From Nannobrachium achirus (taxonomy: Eukaryota; Chordata; Actinopteri; Myctophiformes; Myctophidae): a stretch of DNA of 64,000 nucleotides. The translations under genes and the position numbers were made by a program. The notes under the pieces are model-generated. The model was not told where the DNA came from, searched no databases, and saw only the letters and a list, made by a program, of their open reading frames with translations. Shown here piece by piece: positions 22,687 to 31,480 of this stretch (within the stretch, counting starts at the first letter, position 1; every line of letters starts with the position of its first letter). The stretch spans positions 302,501-366,500 of the forward strand of contig OY997648.1 in NCBI GenBank assembly GCA_963921795.1, in the 5' to 3' direction.

Positions 22687-23240
22687 TAGCTGAATGGTTA
22701 GGGAGCCCGCCTGGGGAACCAGAGCCCCTGGTTGTCCCAGGTTCCATTCCATAGCTGAATGGTTAGGGAGCCCGCCTGGGGAACCAGAGCCCCTGGTTGT
22801 CCCAGGTTCCATTCCATAGCTGAATGGTTAGGGAGCCGCCTGGGGAACCAGAGCCCCTGGTTGTCCCAGGTTCCATTCCATAGCTGAATGGTTAGGGAGC
22901 CGCCTGGGGAACCAGAGCCCCTGGTTGTCCCAGGTTCCATTCCATAGCTGAATGGTTAGGGAGCCCGCCTGGGGAACCAGAGCCCCTGGTTGTCCCAGGT
23001 TCCATTCCATAGCTGAATGGTTAGGGAGCCGCCTGGGGAACCAGAGCCCCTGGTTGTCCCAGGTTCCATTCCATAGCTGAATGGTTAGGGAGCCCGCCTG
23101 GGGAACCAGAGCCCCTGGTTGTCCCAGGTTCCATTCCAGGCCAGGGTAGCAATGTCAACCTTGTGGGCTTCGAATCAGCTGGGTTTGGCTGAAAATACTG
23201 AATTTCCCTCCCGGGAGGAAATAGGTATCTATTATTATTA
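22687..23240 (+). mobile_element. tRNA-derived SINE with seven tandem heads
   Basis: Seven tandem 64-65-bp units start at 22687, 22752, 22817, 22881, 22945, 23010 and 23074. Each has an A-box-like TAGCTGAATGGTTAGGGAG and a B-box-like GGTTCCATTCC, as in tRNA-derived pol III promoters. After the seventh unit a unique body follows (GGCCAGGGTAGCAATG ... CCCTCCCGGGAGGAAATAGG) with a TATTATTATTAG tail. Body plus tail identify a SINE; the multiplied head is unusual. Confidence 0.75.
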
Positions 23241-23244
23241 GTAC

Positions 23245-23293
23245 AGTACCTCTTGGTTGTGCTGCAGGTCTTTCTGCAGATCCTGCATCTTCT
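23245..23293 (-). pseudogene. Partial copy of cgn exon 9 (donor end)
   Basis: TACAGTACCTCTTGGTTGTG and CTGCAGATCCTGCATCTT repeat the last 40 or so coding bases of exon 9 and its donor, about 140 bases downstream of the true exon on the minus strand. Two or three substitutions separate it from the exon (CTCTTGG for CTCCTGG, GGTCTTT for GCTCTCT). It has no acceptor, so it is a decoy donor rather than an exon. Confidence 0.85.
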
Positions 23294-23386
23294 ACATACT
23301 GTATATAGTAATATTTATTATTATTATTATTATTAGTAGTAGTAGTAGTAATACTAGTAGTAGTATTATATATAGTACTACAGTAC

Positions 23387-23599
23387 CTCCTGGTTGTGCT
23401 GCAGCTCTCTCTGCAGATCCTGCATCTTGAGCAGGAAGTCCTCTCTGATGGCTTCCACCTCCTGCTGGTGTCCGTCCACCTCCTGTTGCAGTGCCCCCTT
23501 CAGGGCACTCAGTTCCCTCTCCTTCCAGCGGAGCTCCTCCCCCTGCTCCTCCTGAAGCTGTTGAAGCTCCTCCCACTCTGCCCGGAGCTGGGCCATGTC
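23387..23599 (-). CDS. cgn: cingulin, coding exon 9 (rod)
   Basis: 71 codons, phase 0-0, from DMAQLRAEWEELQQLQEEQG to LQRELQHNQE. It contains RWKERELSALKGALQQEV, almost the same as the cingulin rod motif RERELTALKGALKEEV, the clearest family signature in the rod. The acceptor is GTCCAACAG|GACATG with a poor pyrimidine tract, because the upstream intron is an ACATGTTTATACATGTTA-type minisatellite. The donor is GAG|GTACTG. Confidence 0.92.
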
Positions 23600-23965
23600 C
23601 TGTTGGACATGTTTATGTTAATACATGTTTATACATGTTAATACATGTTTACACATGTCATGTTTATACATGTTAATACATGTTTATACATGTTAATACA
23701 TGTTTACACATGTCATGTTTATACATGTTAATACATGTTTATACATGTTAATACATGTTTACACATGTCATGTTAATACATGTTAATACATGTTAATACA
23801 TGTTAATACATGTTTACACATGTCATGTTTATACATGTTAATACATGTTTATACATGTTAATACATGTTTATACATGTTAATATGTGTTTACACATGTCA
23901 TGTTTATACATGTTAATACATGTTTACACATGTCATGTTTATATGTTAATACATGTTTATATACT
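23600..23965. repeat. ACATGTT-type minisatellite
   Basis: Tandem TTTATACATGTTAATACATG units with periodic ACACATGTCATG steps, directly upstream (minus strand) of the exon 9 acceptor. The TCCTGTTGGACATG of the exon border resembles a unit, and TGTCCTGCTC recurs at 23970. Confidence 0.88.
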
Positions 23966-24330
23966 GAGCCATGTCCTGCTCAAACATTTATATGCAATTC
24001 ATTTCGATTAATTAATTACAAAGCCACTAATTCACTAGATTATAATTATTTGAGCGATGCTCCTAACTGACTAGCAGGGCTCCAACAACAGTGAACGCAT
24101 CTTTTAAGATGTGTTCAAGAGTACCGTTGGTTTTTAAGTGAACCGGTACTCGCGGTACTGACGTGCTTAGTGCTCGGTACCACTGATATATTATCTGGAA
24201 CCAACACATGACTTCAGTGATGCTTTATTCATGGTTTATTGATTCATGGATGTTCTTCTGAATATTCATCAATAACACTCTTCAATAATGATAACAAGGA
24301 TGATAATCATTAATAAAGATGAATAATGAC
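23966..24330. other. Rest of cgn intron 8
   Basis: AT-rich sequence with CGGTACTCGCGGTACTGAC near 24145. No exon or known repeat is identified. Confidence 0.5.
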
Positions 24331-24462
24331 CTTGAGAAGGGTTTCTTTCTCAGTGGTGATGGTCTGCATGTCTTTAGCCTGCTGCAGTTCATCATGCATG
24401 TCAGACAGCTGCTGCTGGAGATCCTTCATCTCTAGCCTGGTCCTGTCTCTGTCTGTGGTCAC
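24331..24462 (-). CDS. cgn: cingulin, coding exon 8 (rod)
   Basis: 44 codons, phase 0-0, from VTTDRDRTRLEMKDLQQQ to TITTEKETLLK. It contains LQQQLSDMHDELQQAK, a near match to the cingulin rod sequence LQDQLSEMHDELDSAK. The acceptor is CTCCTCCAG|GTGACC and the donor AAG|GTCATT (weak at +4 to +6). About ten copies of the acceptor with the first 20 coding bases form a tandem array upstream. Confidence 0.92.
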
Positions 24463-25190
24463 CTGGAGGAGTCTAATGATTATAATGATTAATATTTAAT
24501 ACTCACAATAACCTGTCTCTGTCTGTGGTCACCTGGTGGAGTCTAATGATTATAATGATTAATATTTAATAATTATAATAACCTGTCTGTCTGTGGTCAC
24601 CTGGAGGAGTCTAATGATTATAATGATTAATATTTAATAATTATAATAACCTGTCTCTGTCTGTGGTCACCTGGAGGAGTCTGATGATTATAATAATGAT
24701 TAATATTTAATAATCATAATAACCTGTCTCTGTCTGTGGTCACCTGGTGGAGTCTAATGATTATAATGATTAATATTTAATACTCACAATAACCTGTCTG
24801 TCTGTGGTCACCTGGTGGAGTCTGAAGATTATAATGATTAATATTTAATAATTATAATAACCTGTCTCTGTCTGTGGTCACCTGGTGGAGTCTGAAGATT
24901 ATAATGATTAATATTTAATAATTATAATAACCTGTCTCTGTCTGTGGTCACCTGGAGGAGTCTGATGATTATAATGATTAATATTTAATAATTATAATAA
25001 CCTGTCTGTCTTTGGTCACCTGGTGGAGTCTGAAGATTATAATGATTAATATTTAATAATCATAATAACCTGTCTCTGTCTGTGGTCACCTGGAGGAGTC
25101 AAATGATTAAAATGATTAATATTTAATAATCATAATAACCTGTCTGTCTGTGGTCACCTGGAGGAGTCTAATGATGATGATAATAATGAT
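24463..25190. repeat. Minisatellite made of exon 8 acceptor copies
   Basis: About eleven units of roughly 65 bp. Each contains CCTGTCTCTGTCTGTGGTCA, CCTGGAGGAGTC (or CCTGGTGGAGTC) and TGATTATAATGATTAATATT. On the minus strand every unit offers CTCCTCCAG or CTCCACCAG followed by GTGACCACAGACAG, the start of exon 8. Confidence 0.93.
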
Positions 25191-25192
25191 TA

Positions 25193-25372
25193 AAGGTGAT
25201 ACACCATGCATTTAAAAAGTATTTATGTCATATTGTTTATGTCCCAAAAACGTTTTTCAAAAGGTTTGAGGCTAAATTACCACTCCTGAATAGAGAGCCT
25301 CTCATTTTTGAATGGCTCTCAGAGCATTTTCAGCTGCAGTACCACCTTTGGCCTGAACTGAACTGATTCTCC
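25193..25372. mobile_element. End fragment of a TTAA-type element
   Basis: TTAAAGGTGATACACCATGC resembles the left end of the element at 61362 (TTAAAGGGCCTACACCATGC), and the following AATAGAGAGCCTCTCATTTT ... CTGCAGTACCACC resembles 61680-61720. No right end is found; a LINE follows directly. Confidence 0.6.
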
Positions 25373-26425
25373 GCCACCATGGACTCCAGTTCTACTGCTA
25401 CGCAGATGACACACAGTTATACCTCTCCACCAAGACCATCACAACAACCACCAGATGACACTCAGTTATACCTCTCCACCAAGACCATCACAACAACCAC
25501 CAGATGACACTCAGTTTTACCTCTCCACCAAGACCATCACAACAACCACCAGATGACACACAGTTTTACCTCTCCACCAAGACCATCACAACACCACCCA
25601 GTCCACCCTCACTGCCTGCCTCAACGATATAAAGATATGGATGCAAAATAAATGAATCAAGCTCAACTGCAATAAATTGGAAATCATCATCATCGGCCCC
25701 AACTCCCTCACCCGCTCTAAACAGGACATTGTCACACCCTCCACCCGTGTCCACAACCTGGGCATCATTCTAGACCCCACTCTTTCAATTCCTCCCCCAT
25801 GTCAACCAGGTCACCAAAACTGCCTTCTTCCACCTCAAGAACAGTTCCCGTCTCCGCCCCTTTCTGTCATTCTCTGCAGCTGAAACGCTCATCCTTGCTT
25901 TCATCACATCCCACCTCGCAACAGTATCCTCCACGGCACCGCCTCCAAAATCCTCAATAAACTTCAATACGTCCAGAACTCTGCTGCCCGCCTGCTCACC
26001 AGTATATTACACCTGTCCTCTGTGACCTTCACTGGCTCCCAGTCAAACACAGAATCCACTTCAAAGTACTCCTAAACACCTATAAAGCACTAAACCACCT
26101 CGCTCCTCCATACCTCCTTGATCTCTTGGAACCCTATGCCCCCTCCCGCTCCCTCAGGTCTGGTGACGCAAACCTCCTTGTTGTCCCCAAGACCACATAT
26201 TGTACCCTCTGGAATGCACTCCCCAAACACTCCGACCATCCAAACCTTCAAAAACAGCCTCAAAACTCACCTCTTTCATAGTGCTTTCCCCAGCTAAACT
26301 ACCTTATGATTAATTGGTTTTAATTGGTTTTATTCCCTAGTCTTAGTGTCTTTAATAAAGTTGTTTATTTTGTTCTTTTTATGCCCGATGTAAAGTGTCT
26401 TATTATTAACAACAACAACAACATC
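25373..26425 (+). pseudogene. L2-like LINE reverse-transcriptase remnant
   Basis: Plus-strand frames give TACTGCTACGCAGATGACAC (YCYADDTQLY, RT active-site motif), a locally triplicated STKTITTTT stretch, KLNCNKLEIIIIGPNS, VHNLGIILDPTLS and later LHWLPV- and APPYL-type motifs across several frameshifts. The 3' end, GTAAAGTGTCTTATTATTAA with (AAC)n, lies 10 bases from the donor of cgn exon 7. Dead copy inserted antisense to the gene. Confidence 0.83.
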
Positions 26426-26435
26426 TGTGAAGGAC

Positions 26436-26588
26436 CTACTTCTCTTTGGTTGACTGCAGCTCTGCCTCCATTCCAGACAGTCTGCTCCTGAGTTTACACA
26501 TCTCCTCCTGGTGTTTGGCCAACTCTTCCTCAAGGGCTTTCTTCTGCGTTCTGGCCTTCTCACATGCCTTAGCTAACATCTTCTGGTT
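26436..26588 (-). CDS. cgn: cingulin, coding exon 7 (rod), ends in an in-frame TAG
   Basis: 51 codons, phase 0-0. The peptide begins NQKMLAKACEKARTQKKAL, includes EEELAKHQEEMCKLRSRL and MEAELQST, and is a coiled coil aligning with the cingulin segment where homologues have RANLEELRSQHNEKVEEN. The acceptor is TTTTTCTCAG|AACCAG. The last codon before the only plausible donor (GAGAAGTAG|GTCCTT) is TAG. Restoring the usual CAG|GT exon end would make it Gln, so a C-to-T nonsense change is the simplest reading. A LINE tail begins about 13 bases beyond the exon. Confidence 0.82.
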   Translation of the reverse strand, partial: NQKMLAKACEKARTQKKALEEELAKHQEEMCKLRSRLSGMEAELQSTKEK

Positions 26589-26790
26589 CTGAGAAAAACA
26601 CGGAGCACAGGCCTTAGCTATATAGGCTATCTTCTCATTCTGACACACAAGGACAGGTTTTAGCTATTATGTTGCTCATTCTGAGATCAAAGGACAGGCT
26701 TTAGCTACCATCTTCTGGTTCTAAGAGAAACACGTAGCACAGACTTTAGCTAACATCTTCTGGTTCTGAGCTAGAAGGACAAACACAGAC
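26566..26790. repeat. Degenerate copies of the exon 7 acceptor
   Basis: Four imperfect repeats of about 60-65 bases, each with TTAGCTAACATCTTCTGGTT and CTGAGAAAAACACGGAGCAC or variants. On the minus strand they offer CTCAGAACCAGAAGATG, the exon 7 start. The copy at the left end is the real exon border. Confidence 0.82.
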
Positions 26791-26828
26791 AGGCTTAACA
26801 TGAGACACAAAGACAGATGCAACCATTG

Positions 26829-26862
26829 CTTATTGTAAGTCACTCTGGATAAAGAGTGTGTG
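26829..26862. mobile_element. Fragment of a common fish repeat
   Basis: GCTTATTGTAAGTCACTCTG GATAAAGAGTG resembles the motif at 5195-5245 in inverse orientation. Too short to classify. Confidence 0.55.
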
Positions 26863-26911
26863 ATTATTGCTTACATTGTAGTTGTAATTCTGTGAGGTTG
26901 TTCAACTGTAC

Positions 26912-27007
26912 CTTAGTCTCAGTCTCCAGTTTGTTCTTTAACTCAGACACTTGTTTCTCCAGCGCTGCTGCTTGGTGCTGCAAAGCCTTCTCTACAGCAG
27001 AGAGATT
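26912..27007 (-). CDS. cgn: cingulin, coding exon 6 (start of rod)
   Basis: 32 codons, phase 0-0: NLSAVEKALQHQAAALEK followed by QVSELKNKLETETK. It has the heptad pattern of the beginning of the cingulin rod, where homologues have LLEQKSKLTIEVAELQRQL. The acceptor is TTTTTTTCTCCAG|AATCTC (excellent) and the donor AAG|GTACAG. Confidence 0.82.
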
Positions 27008-27109
27008 CTGGAGAAAAAAACAAGATATTTGTTGTATTGCTTTTTACCCATTTTTATCCCCAATTTAGTCATCATGCCAATTGATTCCTCCCCACACACA
27101 CACACTGTT

Positions 27110-28072
27110 GTATCCTACTGACTCACCTGCCAGTGAGGAGCCCCCACCGGGAGGACGTACTGTTGTATCCTACTGACTCACCTCACCCAGTGAGGAGCCC
27201 CCACCGGGGGGACATACTGTTGTATCCTACTGACTCACCTCACCCAGTGAGGAGCCCCACCGGGAGGTCATACTGTTGTATCCTACTGACTCACCTGCCA
27301 GTGAGGAGCCTCCACCGGGAGGACGTACTGTTGTATCCTACTGACTGACCTGCCAGTGAGGAGCCCCCACCGGGAGGACGTACTGTTGTATCCTAATGAT
27401 TCACCTGCCAGTGAGGAGCCCCCACCGGGAGGACGTACTGTTGTATCCTGCTGACTCACCTCACCCAGTGAGGAGCCCCCACCGGGAGGACATACTGTTG
27501 TATCCTAATGATTCACCTCACCCAGTGAGGAGCCCCCACCGGGAGGACGTACTGTTCTATCCTACTGACTCACCTCACCCAGTGAGGAGCCCCCACCGGG
27601 AGGACGTACTGTTGTATCCTACTGACTCACCTGCCAGTGAGGAGCCCCCACCGGGAGGACGTACTGTTGTATCCTACTGACTCACCTGCCAGTGAGGAGC
27701 CCCCACCGGGAGGACGTACTGTTGTATCCTACTGACTCACCTCACCCAGTGAGGAGCCCCCACCGGGAGGATGTACTGTTGTATCCTACTGACTCACCTC
27801 ACCCAGTGAGGAGCCCCCACCGAGAGGACGTACTGTTGTATCCTACTGACTCACCTGCCAGTGAGGAGCCCCCACCGGGAGGACGTACTGTTGTATCCTA
27901 CTGACTCACCTGCCAGTGAGGAGCCCCCACTGGGAGGACGTACTGTTGTATCCTACTGACTCACCTGCCAGTGAGGAGCCCCCACCGGGAGGACGTACTG
28001 GTGTATCCTACTGACTCACCTCACCCAGTGAGGAGCCCCCACCGGGAGGACATACTGTTGTATCCTACTTAG
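27110..28072. repeat. 57-61-bp minisatellite with donor-like steps
   Basis: About 16 units of GAGGAGCCCCCACCGGGAGG, ACGTACTGTTGTATCCTACT and GACTCACCTGCCAGT (or CACCTCACCCAGT). On the minus strand each unit contains CTGGCAG|GTGAGT, a consensus splice donor. No matching true exon is left in the window, so its origin from an exon is only suspected. Confidence 0.9.
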
Positions 28073-28075
28073 GGG

Positions 28076-28377
28076 AGGCCATGAGGTGGCTGTCGTCTTC
28101 TCCCCCTTGGCATATGCACTAACCTACACCAACGTCTAGGCAGGGTTTAAACAACTCAACCTTCCACATGAAGGTATATGCACTAACCTACACCAAGTCG
28201 CGCCCCCCCAACAAGCTCACAAACGCATCACATCGCAAAGCTCTGTGAGCTTGTAGATTGGATATTTTCAAACAGCCGAAGTATAGAATAGGATAAGTTA
28301 TAAAGCTGTTCCTCATTTTGCTGGGGACCACCTGGGACCCCCTCAAGGACCCCTGGGGGTCCCCGGACCCTTCTTAC
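28076..28377. other. Part of cgn intron 5 with a hairpin
   Basis: CATATGCACTAACCTACACC occurs twice (28111 and 28170). At 28208-28250 CAAGCTCACA pairs with TGTGAGCTTG, the hairpin family of 4671-4763. Near 28322-28370 is a run of GGGGACC/GGGACC words. Confidence 0.5.
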
Positions 28378-28429
28378 CTTGCTGATGGCGTACTCTGTGG
28401 TTTGGGTGGTCCCCCCGTTAGCCACGGTC
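28378..28429 (-). CDS. cgn: cingulin, coding exon 5 (end of head)
   Basis: One base plus 17 codons; phase 2 in, phase 0 out. The peptide is TVANGGTTQTTEYAISK after an Arg made across the junction. Splice sites are excellent: TTGCTTCTTCAG|G and AAG|GTAAGAAG. Its position fits the short linker between the TPDLLKGQ segment and the rod (EGSTDNDDATKRK in homologues), but the identity is low and the conserved VNLVFEKIQ that should follow is not seen. Confidence 0.65.
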
Positions 28430-28579
28430 CTGAAGAAGCAACAACAAATAACACAAAGTTAATATTTACTCTTTACGCAAGAGAAAGAACTGAAAACCAG
28501 TTGGAATAATTCTACTTTTTATTAGCGTTCTGTTTAGTACTGCTCTGTGTCTTTATATTATATATAATTATAGACAACT

Positions 28580-28802
28580 AGCTACACCCGCTCTGTGTCT
28601 AATTATAGACAACTTGCTACACCTGACTCTTCCCTCTGTGTCTAATTATAGACAACTTGCTACACCTGACTCTTCCCTCTGTGTCTAATTATAGACAACT
28701 AGCTACACCTGACTCTTCCCTCTGTGTCTAATCATAGACAACTAGCTACACCTGTTCTGTGTCTAATTATAGACAACTAGCTACACCTGACTCTTCCCTC
28801 TG
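28580..28802. repeat. About 43-56-bp minisatellite
   Basis: Five units of CTCTGTGTCTAATTATAGAC plus AACTAGCTACACCTG, some with an added ACTCTTCC. Intronic. Confidence 0.88.
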
Positions 28803-29269
28803 ATGGAACTCTGACAAGACCAAAATGTTCAGGCCTCGTGCAGACGACAACGGTCTCTAGAGAAAACAGCAAAAATGTCGTTGGGGTCTCACTCTTTATT
28901 CTGCATCTGTCAGGGCTGAAAGTGTGTTGCCACATTTGACAGATTATGTGAGTGAACAAACGAGCGACTTTACAAGAAGACCTAAAGTCGCTTATAATGA
29001 GCAGACCTGGCAACACACTGGCGACAGAGATCAACACAAAACAATGTTCTTTCTGCAAAATAGAGTTTGTGATTTAGTCTGTGCCAACTAAATGCCACCG
29101 ACTGCCAGTCTTAGTCTGTGCCAACTAAATGCCACAGACTGCCAGTCTTACTCTGTGCCAACTAAATGCCACAGACTGCCACAAACTGCCAGTCTGCTTT
29201 GGAAACAGTTTCTGGTAGTCTCTTTGGTGTGGAGTCACCTTAAAAAAGCTGCCATTACTGTGGTACTGA
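28803..29269. other. Part of cgn intron 4
   Basis: No exon is recognised. 29075-29195 has three tandem units with CTGTGCCAACTAAATGCCAC and AGACTGCCAGTCTTA. The remainder is unassigned single-copy-looking sequence. Confidence 0.5.
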
Positions 29270-29467
29270 CCACGGTACTGACCCGTCCTAGAGTACTTAA
29301 AGTAATGTATGTGTACTGAGTACTGACCCATCCTGGAGTACTGAAGTAATTCATGTAAAGTACTTAAAGTAAAGTACTTAAAGTCATGTGTACTGAGTAC
29401 TGACCCATCCTGGAGTACTGAAGTAATTAAAGTAAAGTACTTAAAGTAATGTGTACTGAGTACTGAC
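29270..29467. repeat. Minisatellite made of exon 4 donor copies
   Basis: Three units of TGAGTACTGACCCATCCTGG plus AGTACTGAAGTAATT and AAAGTACTTAAAGTAATG. On the minus strand they contain CTCCAGGATGGGTCAGTACT, near-identical to the exon 4 end and donor (CTGCAGGATAG|GTCAGTACT). Confidence 0.83.
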
Positions 29468-29547
29468 CTATCCTGCAGTCGAGGGAAGTGGTTCTGCTTC
29501 ACTGCATCTTCTTCCTTCTCCTTCTGGCCTTTCAGAAGATCAGGAGT
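29468..29547 (-). CDS. cgn: cingulin, coding exon 4 (head, TPDLLKGQ segment)
   Basis: 80 bases, phase 0 in, phase 2 out. The peptide starts TPDLLKGQKEKEEDAVKQ and continues NHFPRLQD. Vertebrate cingulins have TPDLLKGQQELTQQTNEE at the end of the head, so this exon ties the gene to the family. The acceptor is TTAACCAGCAG|ACTCCT; a second AG three bases upstream would add Gln. The donor is GATAG|GTCAGTA. Confidence 0.9.
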
Positions 29548-29636
29548 CTGCTGGTTAAGATAGAGAGATACCTTTATTATCATCATAACAGATCAGTCTG
29601 CTGGTTAAGATAGAGAGATACCTTTATTATCATCAC
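29545..29636. repeat. 40-bp direct duplication across the exon 4 acceptor
   Basis: AGTCTGCTGGTTAAGATAGA followed by GAGATACCTTTATTATCATC occurs at 29545 and again at 29596. Both copies carry the minus-strand acceptor AACCAGCAG|ACT; only the left one leads into the exon. Confidence 0.88.
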
Positions 29637-29684
29637 TTGTGGTGAAAATACACTACAAAGCCTAGCTAACAACTAAATGAGAAA

Positions 29685-30340
29685 ATGACAAAGAAAGACA
29701 TCGAAGACATAAAGACTACACTCAGTTTTCAGACTGAAGAGATCAGCAAATTGACACATTTGCTGATGAAACAACATGATACACTAACCGAGCTGATGAA
29801 GGAGGTCTTGGCTCTAAAAACAATGGTCAAAGAAAGAGATCAAAGGATAGAAGAATTGGAAAAAAGACTGGATGAAGTGGAACAGTATACACGGATGGAA
29901 GATCTTATCATTTCTGGCTTAAAAGTAAAGCCGGTCTCCTATGCCAGGGTGGTCAAAAGCCCCAGCGAGGATGCCCCGGCCGAGGAACGAGAAACCCTTG
30001 AAATGCAAGTCATCGAGTTCTTTAAATCAAAGGAGATCGTGGTGGACAAGGAAAACATCGCTGCTTGTTACACATTTCCGAGCAAGGATCGCACAACAAA
30101 TCCTGTGATAATTATGAGATTTGCAAACAGAAGACACAAAGATCTACTGTTGAAACAGGAGAGGAAGCTTAAAGGATCGGATGTTTACTTAAATGAGCAC
30201 CTAATGAAGAAAAATGCTGATATCGCAAGAGAAGCACGCGCACTGATGAAACAGAAAAAAATACAGGGGACCTGGACGAGAAATTGCAAAATCATGATAA
30301 AACAGCAGAGACAGCCAAGGTACTAGTGGTGAGAGACAAG
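29685..30340 (+). pseudogene. LINE ORF1-type protein fragment
   Basis: An open frame of 213 codons starts at ATG 29685. Residues about 10-75 form a coiled coil (KEVLALKTMVKERDQRIEEL); then EQYTRMEDLIISGL, VIIMRFANRRHKDLLLKQ, VYLNEHLMKKNADIAREA and TWTRNCKIMIK follow, the FP/L1-type C-terminal fold found in fish LINE ORF1 proteins. Near 30300 a frameshift sends it to a stop at 30324-30326, although the next frame still encodes AKVLVVRDK up to about 30340. It lies antisense in cgn intron 3, its end within 8 bases of the exon 3 donor. Not a host gene. Confidence 0.8.
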
Positions 30341-30347
30341 TGTTTAC

Positions 30348-30558
30348 CTGTGTGTCTCTTCCATCATTGTGCTCCAGGGTGTTGTTGGAGGTTGTTCTGG
30401 ACAGACCGTTGACCGACTGCTGCTGCTGCTGCTGCTGCTTCTTCTCACAGCCGTTAGCCTGTGAGGAGGCCTGTGAGGAGGCCTGTGAGGAGGCCTGTGC
30501 CACGGAGAAGCTTCTCTGACAGGAAGCCTCATCCATGGAAAAGCGAACCCTGGTCGCC
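30348..30558 (-). CDS. cgn: cingulin, coding exon 3 (head)
   Basis: 211 bases, phase 2 in, phase 0 out. The peptide begins ATRVRFSMDEASCQRSFS, has three ASSQ repeats, then NGCEKKQQQQQQQSVNGL and a Thr/Asn-rich end (TSNNTLEHNDGRDTQ). It is low-complexity, as cingulin heads are, with a CTG/CAG tract encoding seven Gln. The acceptor is TACACCCAG|GGCGAC and the donor CAG|GTAAAC. The upstream intron is wholly a transposon-like repeat and the joined frame is N-T-P-R-A-T-R. Confidence 0.8.
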
Positions 30559-31172
30559 CTGGGTGTAACGATATAGTAACTGAATCGAAAAATCAATTTT
30601 AATTTTCAATGATCTACTATATCGATATGCAAAAGCTAAATATGCTACCGTTTTGTATCGTATCGTTTTGCAATGCAGATAATCGGTATTGAATCGTTTT
30701 GCAATGCAAATAATCTATTGTATGGAAACTAAGTATTTTGCCTTGTATTTAGCAATTTTAAGAGTGAAAATATATATGTATGTATATATTTACTAATTCC
30801 ATTCCATATAGCTACTCTTGGTCTATCGATATGCGTGTAATCTCTGTGTTCATGTCAAGGTGCGGGTTTGTCCATATGTGGACAACATAAATGTTGGATA
30901 TATAGGTAAGGTCCATGTATTTGCTAGAGAATCACAGTGTTTACTTATTTATATCCATAATAATAGATTTTCCCTTAAGAAAAACCTGCACTATTGACAC
31001 GTTTCACACATATTTAATTTCTTTGCTAAATAGTTACTATATCGATTTTAAATCATTGAAATGAATCGTATCGTATCGCCATGAATGAACCGATATGGTC
31101 CATGTATCGTATCGTCAACCTTGTATTGTGATGCGTATCGTATCGTTATTGAATGTATCGTTACACGCCTAC
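30559..31172. mobile_element. hAT-like element occupying all of cgn intron 2
   Basis: The 614-bp intron has inverted ends on the minus strand: TAGGCGTGTAACGATACA at its start and ATATCGTTACACCCAG at its end, the GTGTAACGATA termini of a common hAT-type family. The interior is rich in ATCGTATCG words. The donor (CCCAG|GTAGGC) joins exon to element end, and the acceptor CACCCAG|G nearly duplicates the exon end CGCCCAG|G (7 of 8 bases). Confidence 0.78.
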
Positions 31173-31455
31173 CTGGGCGTGTTCTGGGTGTCGCCTCTGG
31201 GTGTCCTGTGAGTGTCCTCTCTGGCCGTCCCGGGTGCCCCCACCCCTCCGGGACCGCCTCGCTCCGGTCGCCGCTGAACTTCCAAACTGCGGGACCTTAT
31301 TCTGCGCTCCTCCAGGTCCACTCGCTCCCTGGGTCCTAGTGCCCTCCCGTTCCTCTGCGAACCGCCAGAGCTGAAGCGGTGGATCAGCCTCCCCACCGAT
31401 GGGATGGAATCTGTGTCCACGGAGTTGGGAGACCGAGCTGGGCTGGCCCCGCCCC
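31173..31455 (-). CDS. cgn: cingulin, coding exon 2 (head)
   Basis: 283 bases, phase 1 in, phase 2 out. The peptide reads GGASPARSPNSVDTDSIPSV, then GRLIHRFSSGGSQRNGRA, RERVDLEERRIRSRSLEV and a Pro/Arg/Gly-rich end to QNTPR. The S-V-D-T...S-V-x-x-L-I-x-x-F pattern and the basic RRxRSRSLE stretch suit the serine-rich basic head of cingulin. The acceptor is ATCGTAG|GGGGCG; a second AG (CCCAG|CTCGG) keeps the same phase. The donor is CAG|GTAGGC. Confidence 0.82.
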
Positions 31456-31480
31456 CTACGATGTACATATAATACAATAA

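Noticed and set aside
22687..23139. Cluster of seven genuine tRNA genes
   Set aside because: Units are 64-65 bases, lack a clear acceptor stem and 3' end, and run straight into a SINE body; a tRNA-like promoter repeat is the better reading.
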